Notes under the pieces: generated by a model
What the model saw: only the letters and a program-made list of their open reading frames with translations
Databases searched by the model: none
Told to the model about the DNA's origin: nothing
Part shown: piece after piece, positions 6,930 to 14,748 of the stretch
Position numbering within the stretch: the first letter of the stretch is position 1
How the letters are laid out: each line of letters opens with the position of its first letter
Source: an uncultured Bacilli bacterium
GTDB lineage: Bacteria > Bacillota_I > Bacilli_A > RF39 > UBA660
Reading direction: 5' to 3'
Length of the DNA stretch: 20,116 nt
Assembly: GCA_934086145.1 (NCBI GenBank)
Contig: CAKOHV010000028.1
Coordinates: 1-20,116, forward strand
Program-made: the position numbers and the translations under genes

Positions 6930-7869
6930 AATTCACCTCAGCTACTTCATAAGGTTCTTCCAAACTTCCCTTACCACCGGTAACTTTTATATTACGTGGT
7001 AACTCTTTGACAACTTGGTTAAAATGCTTATTACCATCTTCATCATCACTGACAAAATCATTTCCTAAATAATAATGTCTTCCTAAAGAAGAACTATCTA
7101 AAAACCAATAATACCCATTCTTTAACCAACTAGTATAATTAATAATATTATCTTTATTAACTTCCTCGTTATTAAAAGAAGCAAGAAAGTCTTTTAAAGT
7201 AAGATAAGTATCTTCTGGATTATATTCACTTTCTATATTATCTTGACTAACAATTTTCGCCCTATCATCAATAAGTCCTAAAATACGATATCTTTGACCT
7301 TGATAAATAAGATAATTATTAACATCTTCTCCATAATAACGATAGTCATTATCACTAACATACACTTGTTTATCTTGATAAATTAAATCACCTAAGTTAC
7401 TTAAATCAATCTTTGTTACATTAAACTTAATCTTTCCGACATAATCCCCTGTCGTAAACAAACGCAAGCTATGACTTTGAAAATCATTCGTCTTTCCATA
7501 CTTATTAATATGATCCATAAATAAAATATGACTCGTTAACAAGACTGGTTCTTCACCATTCAAACTATAGTAAACACCATTACTTAAGCAAGCCATACAA
7601 CTAATATCAATAACGTACGTTGCCTTTTCACTACTTAAATTAGTAATCCCTATATTATAAAGCGGAGCTTTTTCGTAATCTTCTTTCATAATAGCCTTAT
7701 CAATTGTTACTTCATTTCCTTTATCATAAGCCACCTTAAGATCATCATTTACTTTAATTGAACTAGAATAAGATGATACTCCCGCTTCCTTAGAATAAGA
7801 AACACCTAATAAAATAGCACTTAAACCAAAGATTACTAATAAAGATAGATAAAATTTTATTTTTGCCAT
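6916..7869 (-). CDS. Membrane-anchored extracellular protein, first gene of the pilin operon
   Basis: The 317-aa protein opens with a signal or anchor (residues 5-25, FYLSLLVIFGLSAILLGVSYS). The first ectodomain (about 30-165) contains NIGITNLSSEKATYVIDISC and an LTSHILF-type strand, a beta-rich layout reminiscent of TasA-like proteins. The second part (about 185-317) contains YLIYQGQRYRILGLIDD, later YTSWLKNGYYWFLDSSSLG and the C-terminal VTGGKGSLEEPYEV. Many secreted Firmicutes proteins share this scheme: a W/Y-R-I-x-G strand, a YWL segment and a terminal GG-G-S-EDPY motif. Here the usual RPVI strand before the terminal motif is degenerate (LPRNIKV). Start choice is supported by GGTGATGAG just upstream. 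It heads the operon, 91 nt from the divergent 57-codon gene. Function unknown; a structural or recognition subunit outside the membrane is plausible. Confidence 0.78.
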   Translation of the reverse strand: MAKIKFYLSLLVIFGLSAILLGVSYSKEAGVSSYSSSIKVNDDLKVAYDKGNEVTIDKAIMKEDYEKAPLYNIGITNLSSEKATYVIDISCMACLSNGVYYSLNGEEPVLLTSHILFMDHINKYGKTNDFQSHSLRLFTTGDYVGKIKFNVTKIDLSNLGDLIYQDKQVYVSDNDYRYYGEDVNNYLIYQGQRYRILGLIDDRAKIVSQDNIESEYNPEDTYLTLKDFLASFNNEEVNKDNIINYTSWLKNGYYWFLDSSSLGRHYYLGNDFVSDDEDGNKHFNQVVKELPRNIKVTGGKGSLEEPYEVAEVNYEGE

Positions 7870-7920
7870 ATCTCATCACCAAATACTATCCTATTAATAG
7901 AGTACCACAAAAAAAGAAAC

Positions 7921-7937
7921 ATTTAAAGTTCCTTTAA
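7921..7937. promoter_or_regulatory. Palindromic TTAAAG-TTC-CTTTAA site in the divergent intergenic region
   Basis: TTAAAG and CTTTAA form a perfect inverted repeat with a 3-nt spacer at 7923-7937. It lies between the pilin operon start and the divergent 57-codon gene. The first 13 bases recur at 3214-3226. It could be an operator; no promoter boxes of good quality could be aligned with it for either direction. Confidence 0.35.
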
Positions 7938-7960
7938 CATATTTTATAATAGGTGATCAT

Positions 7961-8134
7961 ATGAAACATCGAAATAGCTTTTTATTATTTTTAATTATTA
8001 TTTGCTTATGTGTTTTAATTTTTTATCAAGCTTTAATTACGCTTATCTTACCTCTTCGTTTTAATGTTACTATTTTACTTATTGAATGTTTTTTATTATT
8101 TTTTTTCTTATTTCGCTTATTATGGCCTTACTAA
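7961..8134 (+). CDS. 57-aa hydrophobic membrane peptide
   Basis: An ATG at 7961 is preceded by AGGTGAT at 7951-7957, a good ribosome site. The product starts MKHRNSF and has two hydrophobic stretches, about residues 7-31 and 36-55, separated by PLRFN and ending RLLWPY, so a two-helix membrane peptide is expected. The frame fills the gap between two minus-strand genes, and its TAA (8132-8134) overlaps the TAG of the converging pseudokinase gene by three bases. It is the only plus-strand gene between the left edge and 20097. Evidence is the ribosome site, hydrophobic plan and snug fit; no family is recognised. Composition is very T-rich, so a chance frame remains possible. Confidence 0.55.
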   Translation: MKHRNSFLLFLIIICLCVLIFYQALITLILPLRFNVTILLIECFLLFFFLFRLLWPY

Positions 8135-9003
8135 GTTTCAACTAAATAACTTGTTTTATATAAATAACTTATTAATTTACGATAGTTCCGACAATTTTCC
8201 ATTTCATCATCTAAGACTTTTACTTCATATGGAATGCTTATAATGATATCTAAAAGCATTTTTTCTTCATCTAATAAAGCAAATTCTTCATTATAGGCCG
8301 TTAAAAGCGATGCAAAATCAACTTTATCCCATTCTTTTTGATAAAATTTATATAAATCTATGATAGGTGAATCAACCATATAATTATCCCAACTGATTAA
8401 ATATTCTTTTTCATTTTTCATGAAATGATCTAAGCTTAAGTTATTATGAATTAAGCAAACTCGTTGTTTAAGGTTATCGGCATATTTATTATACCAAGTT
8501 TCTAATTTATCTTTTACATAAGCAATAGCATTAGTTATTAAAAAGTAATTTCTTAAAAATAGGTAATAACTAGGTCTTAAGTATTCTTCTAAGATATATT
8601 CATCAAATCTTTTACTATAAACTTCTTCCACATATAAAATATTATTTTCTAATGTTTCATATATTTCTTTATATTTATCTTTCGTTACTTCTTTAAAATA
8701 AGTTGTTTTACTATGTAATAAAGCTACTATTTTAATTAAATCTAAGGCTTTTTGTTCTAAGGATATATTAACATCTTCAACATATTCAAAGACATTAACG
8801 CCATCACGATTATTACTTATAAGTTTAGGAAAGTAACCAAAGTTGCGTGATTTTAAATAGTTATATAATTTTTGGTAATTTATTTTGGAACTCATTTTAA
8901 CTACAATATCTTGTTCCATTGTTTTCATAACGTAACAACTGTTTATTTTAGTTATTCTAATTGGTTTATATATTTTAGATAATACTTCTAAACTATTATT
9001 CAT
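8131..9003 (-). CDS. YsxE/CotS-like spore-coat pseudokinase (APH fold)
   Basis: The 290-aa protein has the outline of the aminoglycoside-phosphotransferase-like fold used by spore coat proteins of the CotS/YsxE/YutH group. An N-lobe Lys lies in QDIVVKMSS (K36), the hinge is VFEYVEDVN, and the catalytic-loop equivalent is CLIHNNLSLDHF (H186). The usual HGD aspartate is Asn188 here. The metal-binding IDF-D segment is ISWDN, keeping only D206. The later SPIIDLYKFY segment also fits the group. Loss of the catalytic Asp suggests a structural pseudokinase. It overlaps the SpoVID-like gene by 8 nt, the same pairing as spoVID-ysxE in B. subtilis, which is the strongest support for the assignment. Probable site of action is the forespore surface in the mother cell. 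The fold call is good; the exact orthologue is inferred from context. Confidence 0.7.
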   Translation of the reverse strand: MNNSLEVLSKIYKPIRITKINSCYVMKTMEQDIVVKMSSKINYQKLYNYLKSRNFGYFPKLISNNRDGVNVFEYVEDVNISLEQKALDLIKIVALLHSKTTYFKEVTKDKYKEIYETLENNILYVEEVYSKRFDEYILEEYLRPSYYLFLRNYFLITNAIAYVKDKLETWYNKYADNLKQRVCLIHNNLSLDHFMKNEKEYLISWDNYMVDSPIIDLYKFYQKEWDKVDFASLLTAYNEEFALLDEEKMLLDIIISIPYEVKVLDDEMENCRNYRKLISYLYKTSYLVET

Positions 9004-9781
9004 TTTTTTCGGGAATTATTATTTTATCACCAACATTTATATTGGTTATTTCATTATACAATCTCAAGTCATCTAAGGTACATTCATATTTTTTCATTAT
9101 TTCTTCTAATGTTTCATTTTCACTAACAATATGGATATGGTATATTACAAATTCACTTTCTGTTGTTTTTATAATTTCATCTTCTCTTTCTTTGACATCA
9201 TTTTCTTCTTTTTCCATCATTTTCTCTTCTTTGGGCAAAGTTTCATCTTTAGTTACTTCTTTAGTAACCACTTCTTCTCTTTTTGCTTCCGGTTCTATTT
9301 CTTCTTTGATATATTTATCAATTTCTTTTTCTAATTCACTATCTTCTTTGAAAATTTCTTCACTTAACTTTTCTTCTTCCTTATTATTTTCGCTTTGTTC
9401 TTCATGATCTACCGTTTCTTCCTCTACTCGTGCTTCTTTTACTAAACTTGGTTTTTCGGATATTTCTTGGGCCGTCAAACTAAATTTTATATTTACTCGT
9501 AAAATATTATCATTAACTACTTCATAATTAAAATCATCAATTTCTATAACTACTGAACTTTTATCAATGTCTTCAATAAAATCAATCGCAAATGGCAATT
9601 TATATTTAAACAATTCTTTTTCTGTCGTGTCATTATGTATTTTATATTCACCAAAAAGGGCAAATTCTCCCGTTACTTCATTATCAAAGACTTTTTCCTC
9701 ATGTTCTAAAGAGATACTACTAATCGTCGCAATATTAGTTTTAAAAGTTATATCTTTTGTATAAGGTATTATTTTTTTCAT
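8996..9781 (-). CDS. SpoVID-like spore-coat morphogenesis protein (SPOCS + LysM)
   Basis: Residues 1-105 match the layout of the SPOCS domain at the start of SpoVID: GEFALFGEY, then YKLPFAIDFIEDID, then IEIDDFNYEVVNDNILRVNI. Residues 110-208 are a long Glu/Lys-rich linker with almost no hydrophobic residues. Residues 214-257 form one LysM domain (YHIHIVSENETLEEIMKKY, then NEITNINVGDKIIIP). SpoVID in Bacillus drives encasement of the spore by coat proteins, working with SpoIVA and SafA; its LysM binds lipid II or peptidoglycan. At 261 aa this protein is much shorter than the Bacillus one, mostly in the linker. AGGAGG lies 6 nt before the ATG. It follows lon by 45 nt and overlaps the pseudokinase gene. 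Domain order plus the lon/ysxE context make the call fairly firm; whether the organism forms spores is not shown. Confidence 0.78.
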   Translation of the reverse strand: MKKIIPYTKDITFKTNIATISSISLEHEEKVFDNEVTGEFALFGEYKIHNDTTEKELFKYKLPFAIDFIEDIDKSSVVIEIDDFNYEVVNDNILRVNIKFSLTAQEISEKPSLVKEARVEEETVDHEEQSENNKEEEKLSEEIFKEDSELEKEIDKYIKEEIEPEAKREEVVTKEVTKDETLPKEEKMMEKEENDVKEREDEIIKTTESEFVIYHIHIVSENETLEEIMKKYECTLDDLRLYNEITNINVGDKIIIPEKNE

Positions 9782-9826
9782 TTTATTCCTCCTTGATAAA
9801 AAGATATGAAAAAAAAAGATATTTAA

Positions 9827-12145
9827 TTACTTAAAAATGCAACTAAATACCTCTTTATAATTTTTTACTAACATGATTTTTACTTTGTTTTTTACTTCAA
9901 GTGGTAAATCATCTAAATCACATGTATTTTCATAGGGAATAAATATTTTTTTTATTCCTTGATTATAAGCCCCAATTATTTTTTCACGAAGGCCACCAAC
10001 TTTTAAGACATCGCCTCGTAAAGTTATTTCACCCGTCATCGCAATATCTTTGGCAACTTCTTTATTTAAGACTAGGGATAGTAAGGAAGTTACAATTGCT
10101 ATGCCCGCTGATGGTCCATCTTTTTTGAGAGCTCCTTCTAAGAAATGGATATGTAAATCTTTTTTATCAAAGTAATAGTCATTTACTTTAAAGTAATCTT
10201 TCTTACTTTTAATATAACTTAGGGCAACATTTATACTTTCATCCATTGTTTGCCCAACCATCCCTGTAATTTTCAAATTGCCATTGCCTTCATAGAAGGT
10301 CGCTTCAACAGGCATTACCAAACCACCATAAGGAGTATAAGCTAAAGCATTTACTAAACCACTTTGCATTGTTAAATACTCACTTTGGGCTTCATATTTA
10401 ACTGGTCCTAAATATTTCTCCAAATCATTCTTTTTTATGATGGCTTTAATAGGACTATTAAATTCTCGTACTGACTTGGTTACTATTTTCCTGACTATTG
10501 TACTTAGATTTCTTTGTAAATCTCTAACTCCAGCTTCTTTCGTATATTTATTAATTATTTCTAAAATAATATCATTACTAAATTTTATTTCTTTACTACA
10601 AACTAAGTGTTCTTTAAAGATATTAGGAATTAAATAATCTTTTGCAATATCAACTTTTTCAAATTCGGTATAACTTGAAAGTTCAATAATTTCTAAGCGA
10701 TCATACAAAGCCGACGGAATATCATCTTCATTATTGGCGGTTAGTATAAACATAACTTCTGATAAATCAAATGGTTCCTCAACATAATTATCTATGAACA
10801 TAAAGTTTTGTTCTGGATCCAAGATATCTAATAAAACAGAAGAAGGATCTCCTTTATAGTCATTAACCATTTTATCTATTTCATCAATTAATATTAAAGG
10901 ATTACTCGTTCCACATTTTCTTAACCCCTGAATTATTTTACCAGGACTAGCGCCAATATAGGTACGACGATGACCATTTAATTCAGCACTATCATTTAAA
11001 CCACCAACACTTATTTTATAAAATTCTTTATGCAAACTTTTGGCAATAGCAATAGCGAGTGATGTTTTACCAACTCCCGGTGGCCCTACTAAACATATTA
11101 TAGGACTTTTTAAGTTTTTATTTCGTTGTTTGACCGCCACATACTCTAAGATACGATCTTTGACTTTATCTAAACCAAAATGTGTCCCATCCAAATCATT
11201 TTTAATTTTTTCTAAGTCTTCTTCATCTTCACTTTTTATGCCAAAAGGTAAGTCTAAGACTAAATCAAGATAGTTTCTAATTGAACTAACTTCAGGACTA
11301 GATTCGTTAGCATAATCTATTTTTTTAACTTCATTAACTAATTTATTTTTTAATTTCCCATCGGTTTTTAAATTGTTAATTTTTTCTAAATAGTCAGCTA
11401 CTAGTTCATCTTTGAAATCATTCTCTCCAAGTTCCTTTTTTATTTCTTCAATTTTTTCTCTTAGTAAAAATTCTTTTTGGTTTTGTTCAAAATCAGCTCT
11501 TAAGGCTTCATCTAATTTCATATCAAGATGAGCTACTTGTAATTCAATAGATAAATCATATACTAAAGCATTAGCTCGATGTAAGGCATTTATTTCTTCC
11601 ATATATAGAACTTTTTTCTCTATTGTAAAAGGCATAAATGAGACAATGACATCAGTTAATTTATATAAATCATTTATTCCTTTTATAGTAGATAAAATAC
11701 TATTACTTATACAGGAAGAACATTCAATATATTCATTTAACAATTCAACTAATTTACGTCGTAATGTTGTTTCTTCTACTTCATCAAACTTTGGTAGTTC
11801 AATCTCTGTATAATGAGCTTTTAAGATATCGCCATCTTCTTTTTCATTTATATATTCAAATATTTTTACTCTTTTTATCCCACTAACAACGATTCTAATA
11901 TTACCATTTTGTAAGTCTAATTTACTCTTTATTTTTCCCACTACGCCAACACTTGGTAAATCAGAGATATCAGGCGATTCTTCAAATGGATTTTTAGGAC
12001 AAACGATTAAGATATTACTGGTATGTTTTTGCATTGCTAGTTCTATTACTTTACTGCTAACGTCACTATTTAAATCAAGTCTAACCTCTTGGAAAGGTAA
12101 AAGGACAGTTCCCTTTAGAAGCATTACTGGTAAATTTTTTTTCAT
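9827..12145 (-). CDS. lon: ATP-dependent protease Lon (LonA type)
   Basis: The 772-aa protein has the full LonA plan. The N-terminal substrate-binding domain covers about 1-200 and is followed by a helical region to about 300. The AAA+ module has Walker A GPPGVGKT at 354-361, Walker B LILIDEID at 417-424 and a sensor-2 segment GVRDLQR at 539-545. The C-terminal serine-lysine protease domain has S679 in KDGPSAGIA and K722 in GGLREKIIGA. All catalytic residues are present and the length is typical. Lon degrades misfolded and short-lived regulatory proteins in the cytosol. It has a strong ribosome site (GGGAGG) and its own sigma-A-like promoter at 12182-12210. It sits between the unknown membrane protein gene and the SpoVID-like gene. 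Confidence 0.97.
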   Translation of the reverse strand: MKKNLPVMLLKGTVLLPFQEVRLDLNSDVSSKVIELAMQKHTSNILIVCPKNPFEESPDISDLPSVGVVGKIKSKLDLQNGNIRIVVSGIKRVKIFEYINEKEDGDILKAHYTEIELPKFDEVEETTLRRKLVELLNEYIECSSCISNSILSTIKGINDLYKLTDVIVSFMPFTIEKKVLYMEEINALHRANALVYDLSIELQVAHLDMKLDEALRADFEQNQKEFLLREKIEEIKKELGENDFKDELVADYLEKINNLKTDGKLKNKLVNEVKKIDYANESSPEVSSIRNYLDLVLDLPFGIKSEDEEDLEKIKNDLDGTHFGLDKVKDRILEYVAVKQRNKNLKSPIICLVGPPGVGKTSLAIAIAKSLHKEFYKISVGGLNDSAELNGHRRTYIGASPGKIIQGLRKCGTSNPLILIDEIDKMVNDYKGDPSSVLLDILDPEQNFMFIDNYVEEPFDLSEVMFILTANNEDDIPSALYDRLEIIELSSYTEFEKVDIAKDYLIPNIFKEHLVCSKEIKFSNDIILEIINKYTKEAGVRDLQRNLSTIVRKIVTKSVREFNSPIKAIIKKNDLEKYLGPVKYEAQSEYLTMQSGLVNALAYTPYGGLVMPVEATFYEGNGNLKITGMVGQTMDESINVALSYIKSKKDYFKVNDYYFDKKDLHIHFLEGALKKDGPSAGIAIVTSLLSLVLNKEVAKDIAMTGEITLRGDVLKVGGLREKIIGAYNQGIKKIFIPYENTCDLDDLPLEVKNKVKIMLVKNYKEVFSCIFK

Positions 12146-12181
12146 GTCTCGCCTCCCAAGATTAATATATCAATGTTTAAT

Positions 12182-12210
12182 ATTATATATTTTTCGTACT
12201 TTTTTGTCTA
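12182..12210 (-). promoter_or_regulatory. Sigma-A-like promoter of lon
   Basis: On the minus strand TAGACA (12205-12210) is followed after 17 nt by TATAAT (12182-12187). This is one mismatch from consensus at the -35 box and none at the -10, about 36 nt upstream of the lon ATG. Confidence 0.75.
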
Positions 12211-12233
12211 CAATTTTTACTTTTTTTTACATA

Positions 12234-12285
12234 AAAAAAAGTATTTATTGCTTTTTACTTGGGCATATTTCTAAATACTTTTTTT
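12234..12285. repeat. 14-bp perfect inverted repeat between the 337-aa gene and lon
   Basis: AAAAAAAGTATTTA (12234-12247) pairs with TAAATACTTTTTTT (12272-12285) around a 24-nt loop. Each strand ends in a T run, so it could act as a bidirectional intrinsic terminator, isolating lon from the upstream gene. The stem is nearly all A-T. Confidence 0.55.
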
Positions 12286-12300
12286 ATATATAACTTTTAA

Positions 12301-12335
12301 TTAAAATAGACTTTTTAGTTATAACTAAATCTATT
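12301..12335 (-). terminator. Possible terminator hairpin at the end of the 337-aa gene
   Basis: On the minus strand AATAGA and TCTATT enclose the 16-nt palindrome TTTAGTTATAACTAAA with an AAG bulge. The structure overlaps the TAG stop. The following T run is short, so this is a weak candidate; the stronger inverted repeat lies just downstream. Confidence 0.35.
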
Positions 12336-13344
12336 CTTTTAGTGTCGCTAAATCATTTTCATAGTTTTCACAAGCATCACTTTTATTTCTTTCAACGATT
12401 TGTTCATCAACTAAAACGCCAGCCTCAACATCATACTTAACCATATAAATTTTGTAAACATTATCGCTATCTTGTTTCATAGCATCTTTGTAACAATTGA
12501 CTTTTTCACCATTACTAAAAATCATAAATTTAAATTGATATTTATTAGATGATTTATAAAATCTTTGTTCTAAATTGCCACCATTATTAGGATATTTCTT
12601 ACTAGCTTGATAAACAATTTCATCATTTTTTAATTGAATTAAGTCATCACTCTTTAAGAAGATTAAACTATCACCAAAGAAGTATAAATTAACACCCTTG
12701 ATAATTAAGTTTTCTTGTAAATTATGTAGCTCATTATCAGCTTTATATGTTGTTACTTCATCATCTTTTATTTCTTTAATATCATTTTTATTAAAGCGAA
12801 AATAATAGCCATTAGAGCTTATATACCTTGTTCCTCCATCATTCGTATACGCAAAAGTTCCTTCCCATAACTTTATTGTCCCCACACAATCGTTATAATA
12901 ATATTTTATAACTTTATTACTTTCAGTTATATGGTAAACATTTTTATATTCCGATATTGTACAAGTTTCATTTAGGGTAAAAGGTTCCTTCATTGTGACA
13001 TCTTCACTATAGTAACCAATGTATTCACTTAAATCAATAACATCATCTTTGGTATTTTTATTATTATCTTTATTAGTTGTATCATCATTTGTTACCGTAT
13101 CTTTATCGACAACGACCACTGGCGTGCTATCTTTTTTTATTAATGCTCCTTCTGCATTTTTTACTTTAACAGCTAATAAAAAACCAAGAGATGCAAAAGT
13201 TATTATTAGTGATATAAGATACCATTTATCGGTTTTACATTTATTAAAAATAGATCTAAAAATAATTCCTTTATCTTTGACTGTCTTACTAACAACTTCA
13301 GGCACCAATGGACCAATTTCAATTTTCTTACTTTTCTTAAACAT
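12331..13344 (-). CDS. Single-pass membrane protein with extracytoplasmic domain, unknown function
   Basis: The 337-aa protein has a basic cytoplasmic segment of about 40 residues and one membrane helix (about 41-59, WYLISLIITFASLGFLLAV). A Thr/Asp/Asn/Lys-rich linker (about 72-101) follows, then an ectodomain to the C-terminus. The ectodomain has four cysteines (128, 153, 284, 325) that could form two disulfides, and many Tyr, Lys and Asp residues. I do not recognise a family. It lies between tig and lon, where B. subtilis has clpX and lonB. It has its own extended -10 promoter and AAGGTGATTG as ribosome site, with hairpins on both sides, so it is probably transcribed alone. The gene is real by length, ribosome site and codon pattern. 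A possible envelope or stress-sensing role is only suggested by topology. Confidence 0.78.
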   Translation of the reverse strand: MFKKSKKIEIGPLVPEVVSKTVKDKGIIFRSIFNKCKTDKWYLISLIITFASLGFLLAVKVKNAEGALIKKDSTPVVVVDKDTVTNDDTTNKDNNKNTKDDVIDLSEYIGYYSEDVTMKEPFTLNETCTISEYKNVYHITESNKVIKYYYNDCVGTIKLWEGTFAYTNDGGTRYISSNGYYFRFNKNDIKEIKDDEVTTYKADNELHNLQENLIIKGVNLYFFGDSLIFLKSDDLIQLKNDEIVYQASKKYPNNGGNLEQRFYKSSNKYQFKFMIFSNGEKVNCYKDAMKQDSDNVYKIYMVKYDVEAGVLVDEQIVERNKSDACENYENDLATLKE

Positions 13345-13371
13345 TCAATCACCTTATAACTATATATTGCC

Positions 13372-13380
13372 ATTATATCA
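13372..13380 (-). promoter_or_regulatory. Extended -10 promoter of the 337-aa gene
   Basis: The minus strand carries TGATATAAT, an extended -10 element, 27 nt before the ATG. No good -35 box is present at 16-18 nt, as is common for extended -10 promoters. Confidence 0.6.
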
Positions 13381-13422
13381 TACTTATAGGTTTTTACGAT
13401 ATATTTATCTAGTAAATTTGCC

Positions 13423-13448
13423 AAAAATAAAAAGTGTCAACGGCACTT
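13423..13448 (-). terminator. Terminator after tig
   Basis: On the minus strand AAGTG (13444-13448), a 7-nt loop and CACTT (13432-13436) are followed by TTTATTTTT. The stem is short (5 bp) but sits directly after the tig stop codon and has a good U-tract. Confidence 0.6.
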
Positions 13449-13449
13449 C

Positions 13450-14691
13450 TTATTCACTTAATAATTCTAATGCTTTATGCATTTTCATATCATATTTAAC
13501 AACGTCTAAACCACCAAATTCTGCTAAGAACTCTGCTTTTTCCATGCCATATTGCGTAGCCATTTTTTCAGCTTCAGCCTCAGCATCTGCATCAGCAATT
13601 TCGATTTTTTCAGCTTCAGCAACTTCTTCGATTAAATAACGATATTTAACTCTCTTCGTTGCTTCTGGTTCCATTTGTTTATGCATGTCTTCATGACTGC
13701 TTCCTGTAAATTGGTAGTATTGATCAAGACTTAACCCTTGCATTTGTAATTGTTGAGCGAATTGATTAATCATACGATGAATCTCATCATCAACGATTTC
13801 TGGATTTATAGTTACTTCCATATTTTTAGAAGCAGCTTCTAATACTTCATCTAAGTATTTATTTTTATTTTCTTCTTCTTTGCGATCTTCTAAAGCTTTT
13901 TTAATTTCTTTTCTAAATGCTTCCTCTGTTTCGATATTTTCATATCCTAAATCAGCATAGAAGTCTTTATTCATTTCAGGAAGAACTCTTTCTTTAATTT
14001 CACGAACTGTTACATCGAACTTAACATCTTTACCTTTTAATTCAGGTGTATAGTCTTCTGGAAATTTTAAGTTTAATTCTTTAGTTTCGCCAACCTTCAT
14101 ACCAACTAAGCCTTCTTCAAAGCCTGGAATGAATGTATGTGTACCAATTTCAAGTGGATAGTTTGCACCAGTTCCACCATCTAATTCTTTGCCATCAACA
14201 TAACCTTTGAAGTCAATTACTGCAGTATTACCTTCTAAAACTTCACCGTTTTCTTTAACAACGATTTCTGCAAATCTTGAAGCTAAACGAGCTATTTCTT
14301 CATCGATTTCTTTTTCAGAAACTTTTACTTCTTCTTTTTTAATTCCTAAGTCTTTATATTTACCAAGTTTTACTTCAGGTTTAGTTATAATTGTAAAAAT
14401 AAATTTAACATGTTTTTCATCGATTTCTTTAACATCCATCTTTGGTTCACAAACAGGTACTAATTTATTTTCGCGAATAACTTTTGTATAAGCATCTCCA
14501 GCTGCTACATCAATAGCATCCATATAAAGAGATTCAATCCCAAATTTTTGTAAATAAATATTTTTTGGACATTTGCCTTTTCTAAAACCATCTACTTTGA
14601 TATCTTTACTTTTTTTCTTAAAAGTAGCATCTAGTATTTTAGTCCATTCTTCATCTTTAATTTCAAATTCTATATCATGTACGTTTTTCAC
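13450..14691 (-). CDS. tig: Trigger factor, ribosome-associated chaperone and prolyl isomerase
   Basis: The 413-aa protein has all three trigger-factor domains. The ribosome-binding N-domain carries the signature GFRKGKCP at 35-42. The FKBP-type PPIase domain spans about 149-233 (GNTAVIDFKGYVDG, then FIPGFEEGLVGMKVGE). The helical C-terminal chaperone domain runs to the end, with an Ala/Glu-rich stretch near 370-385. I start at the GTG at 14689-14691. The frame is open six codons further to a TTG, but those codons include the ribosome site itself (AAGGAGG at 14698-14704, 6 nt before GTG), so the longer form is not credible. The N-terminus is then a little shorter than in Bacillus. It has its own promoter and terminator. 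In B. subtilis tig also precedes the lon region. Confidence 0.96.
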   Translation of the reverse strand: MKNVHDIEFEIKDEEWTKILDATFKKKSKDIKVDGFRKGKCPKNIYLQKFGIESLYMDAIDVAAGDAYTKVIRENKLVPVCEPKMDVKEIDEKHVKFIFTIITKPEVKLGKYKDLGIKKEEVKVSEKEIDEEIARLASRFAEIVVKENGEVLEGNTAVIDFKGYVDGKELDGGTGANYPLEIGTHTFIPGFEEGLVGMKVGETKELNLKFPEDYTPELKGKDVKFDVTVREIKERVLPEMNKDFYADLGYENIETEEAFRKEIKKALEDRKEEENKNKYLDEVLEAASKNMEVTINPEIVDDEIHRMINQFAQQLQMQGLSLDQYYQFTGSSHEDMHKQMEPEATKRVKYRYLIEEVAEAEKIEIADADAEAEAEKMATQYGMEKAEFLAEFGGLDVVKYDMKMHKALELLSE

Positions 14692-14697
14692 GATATT

Positions 14698-14704
14698 CCT
14701 CCTT
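14698..14704 (-). promoter_or_regulatory. Ribosome-binding site that fixes the tig start
   Basis: AAGGAGG lies 6 nt upstream of GTG 14689-14691. It rules out the in-frame TTG at 14707-14709, which would lie upstream of it. Confidence 0.85.
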
Positions 14705-14717
14705 TTCAAACAAGAAT

Positions 14718-14746
14718 ATTATACCTAATTATTCTTAATAATACAA
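14718..14746 (-). promoter_or_regulatory. Promoter of tig
   Basis: On the minus strand TTGTAT (14741-14746) is followed after 17 nt by a perfect TATAAT (14718-14723). AAGAATA and TATTCTT flank the -10 as a 7-bp inverted repeat (14712-14736), which might be an operator. Confidence 0.6.
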
Positions 14747-14748
14747 CC

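Noticed and set aside
9042..9407. Ser-rich and Phe-rich plus-strand frames
   Set aside because: They are low-complexity shadows of the Glu/Lys-rich linker of the SpoVID-like protein.
13019..13639. 206-codon plus-strand open frame
   Set aside because: It spans the 3' end of tig and the 5' end of the membrane protein gene in antisense and has a low-complexity Ser/Ala tail; no supporting signals.
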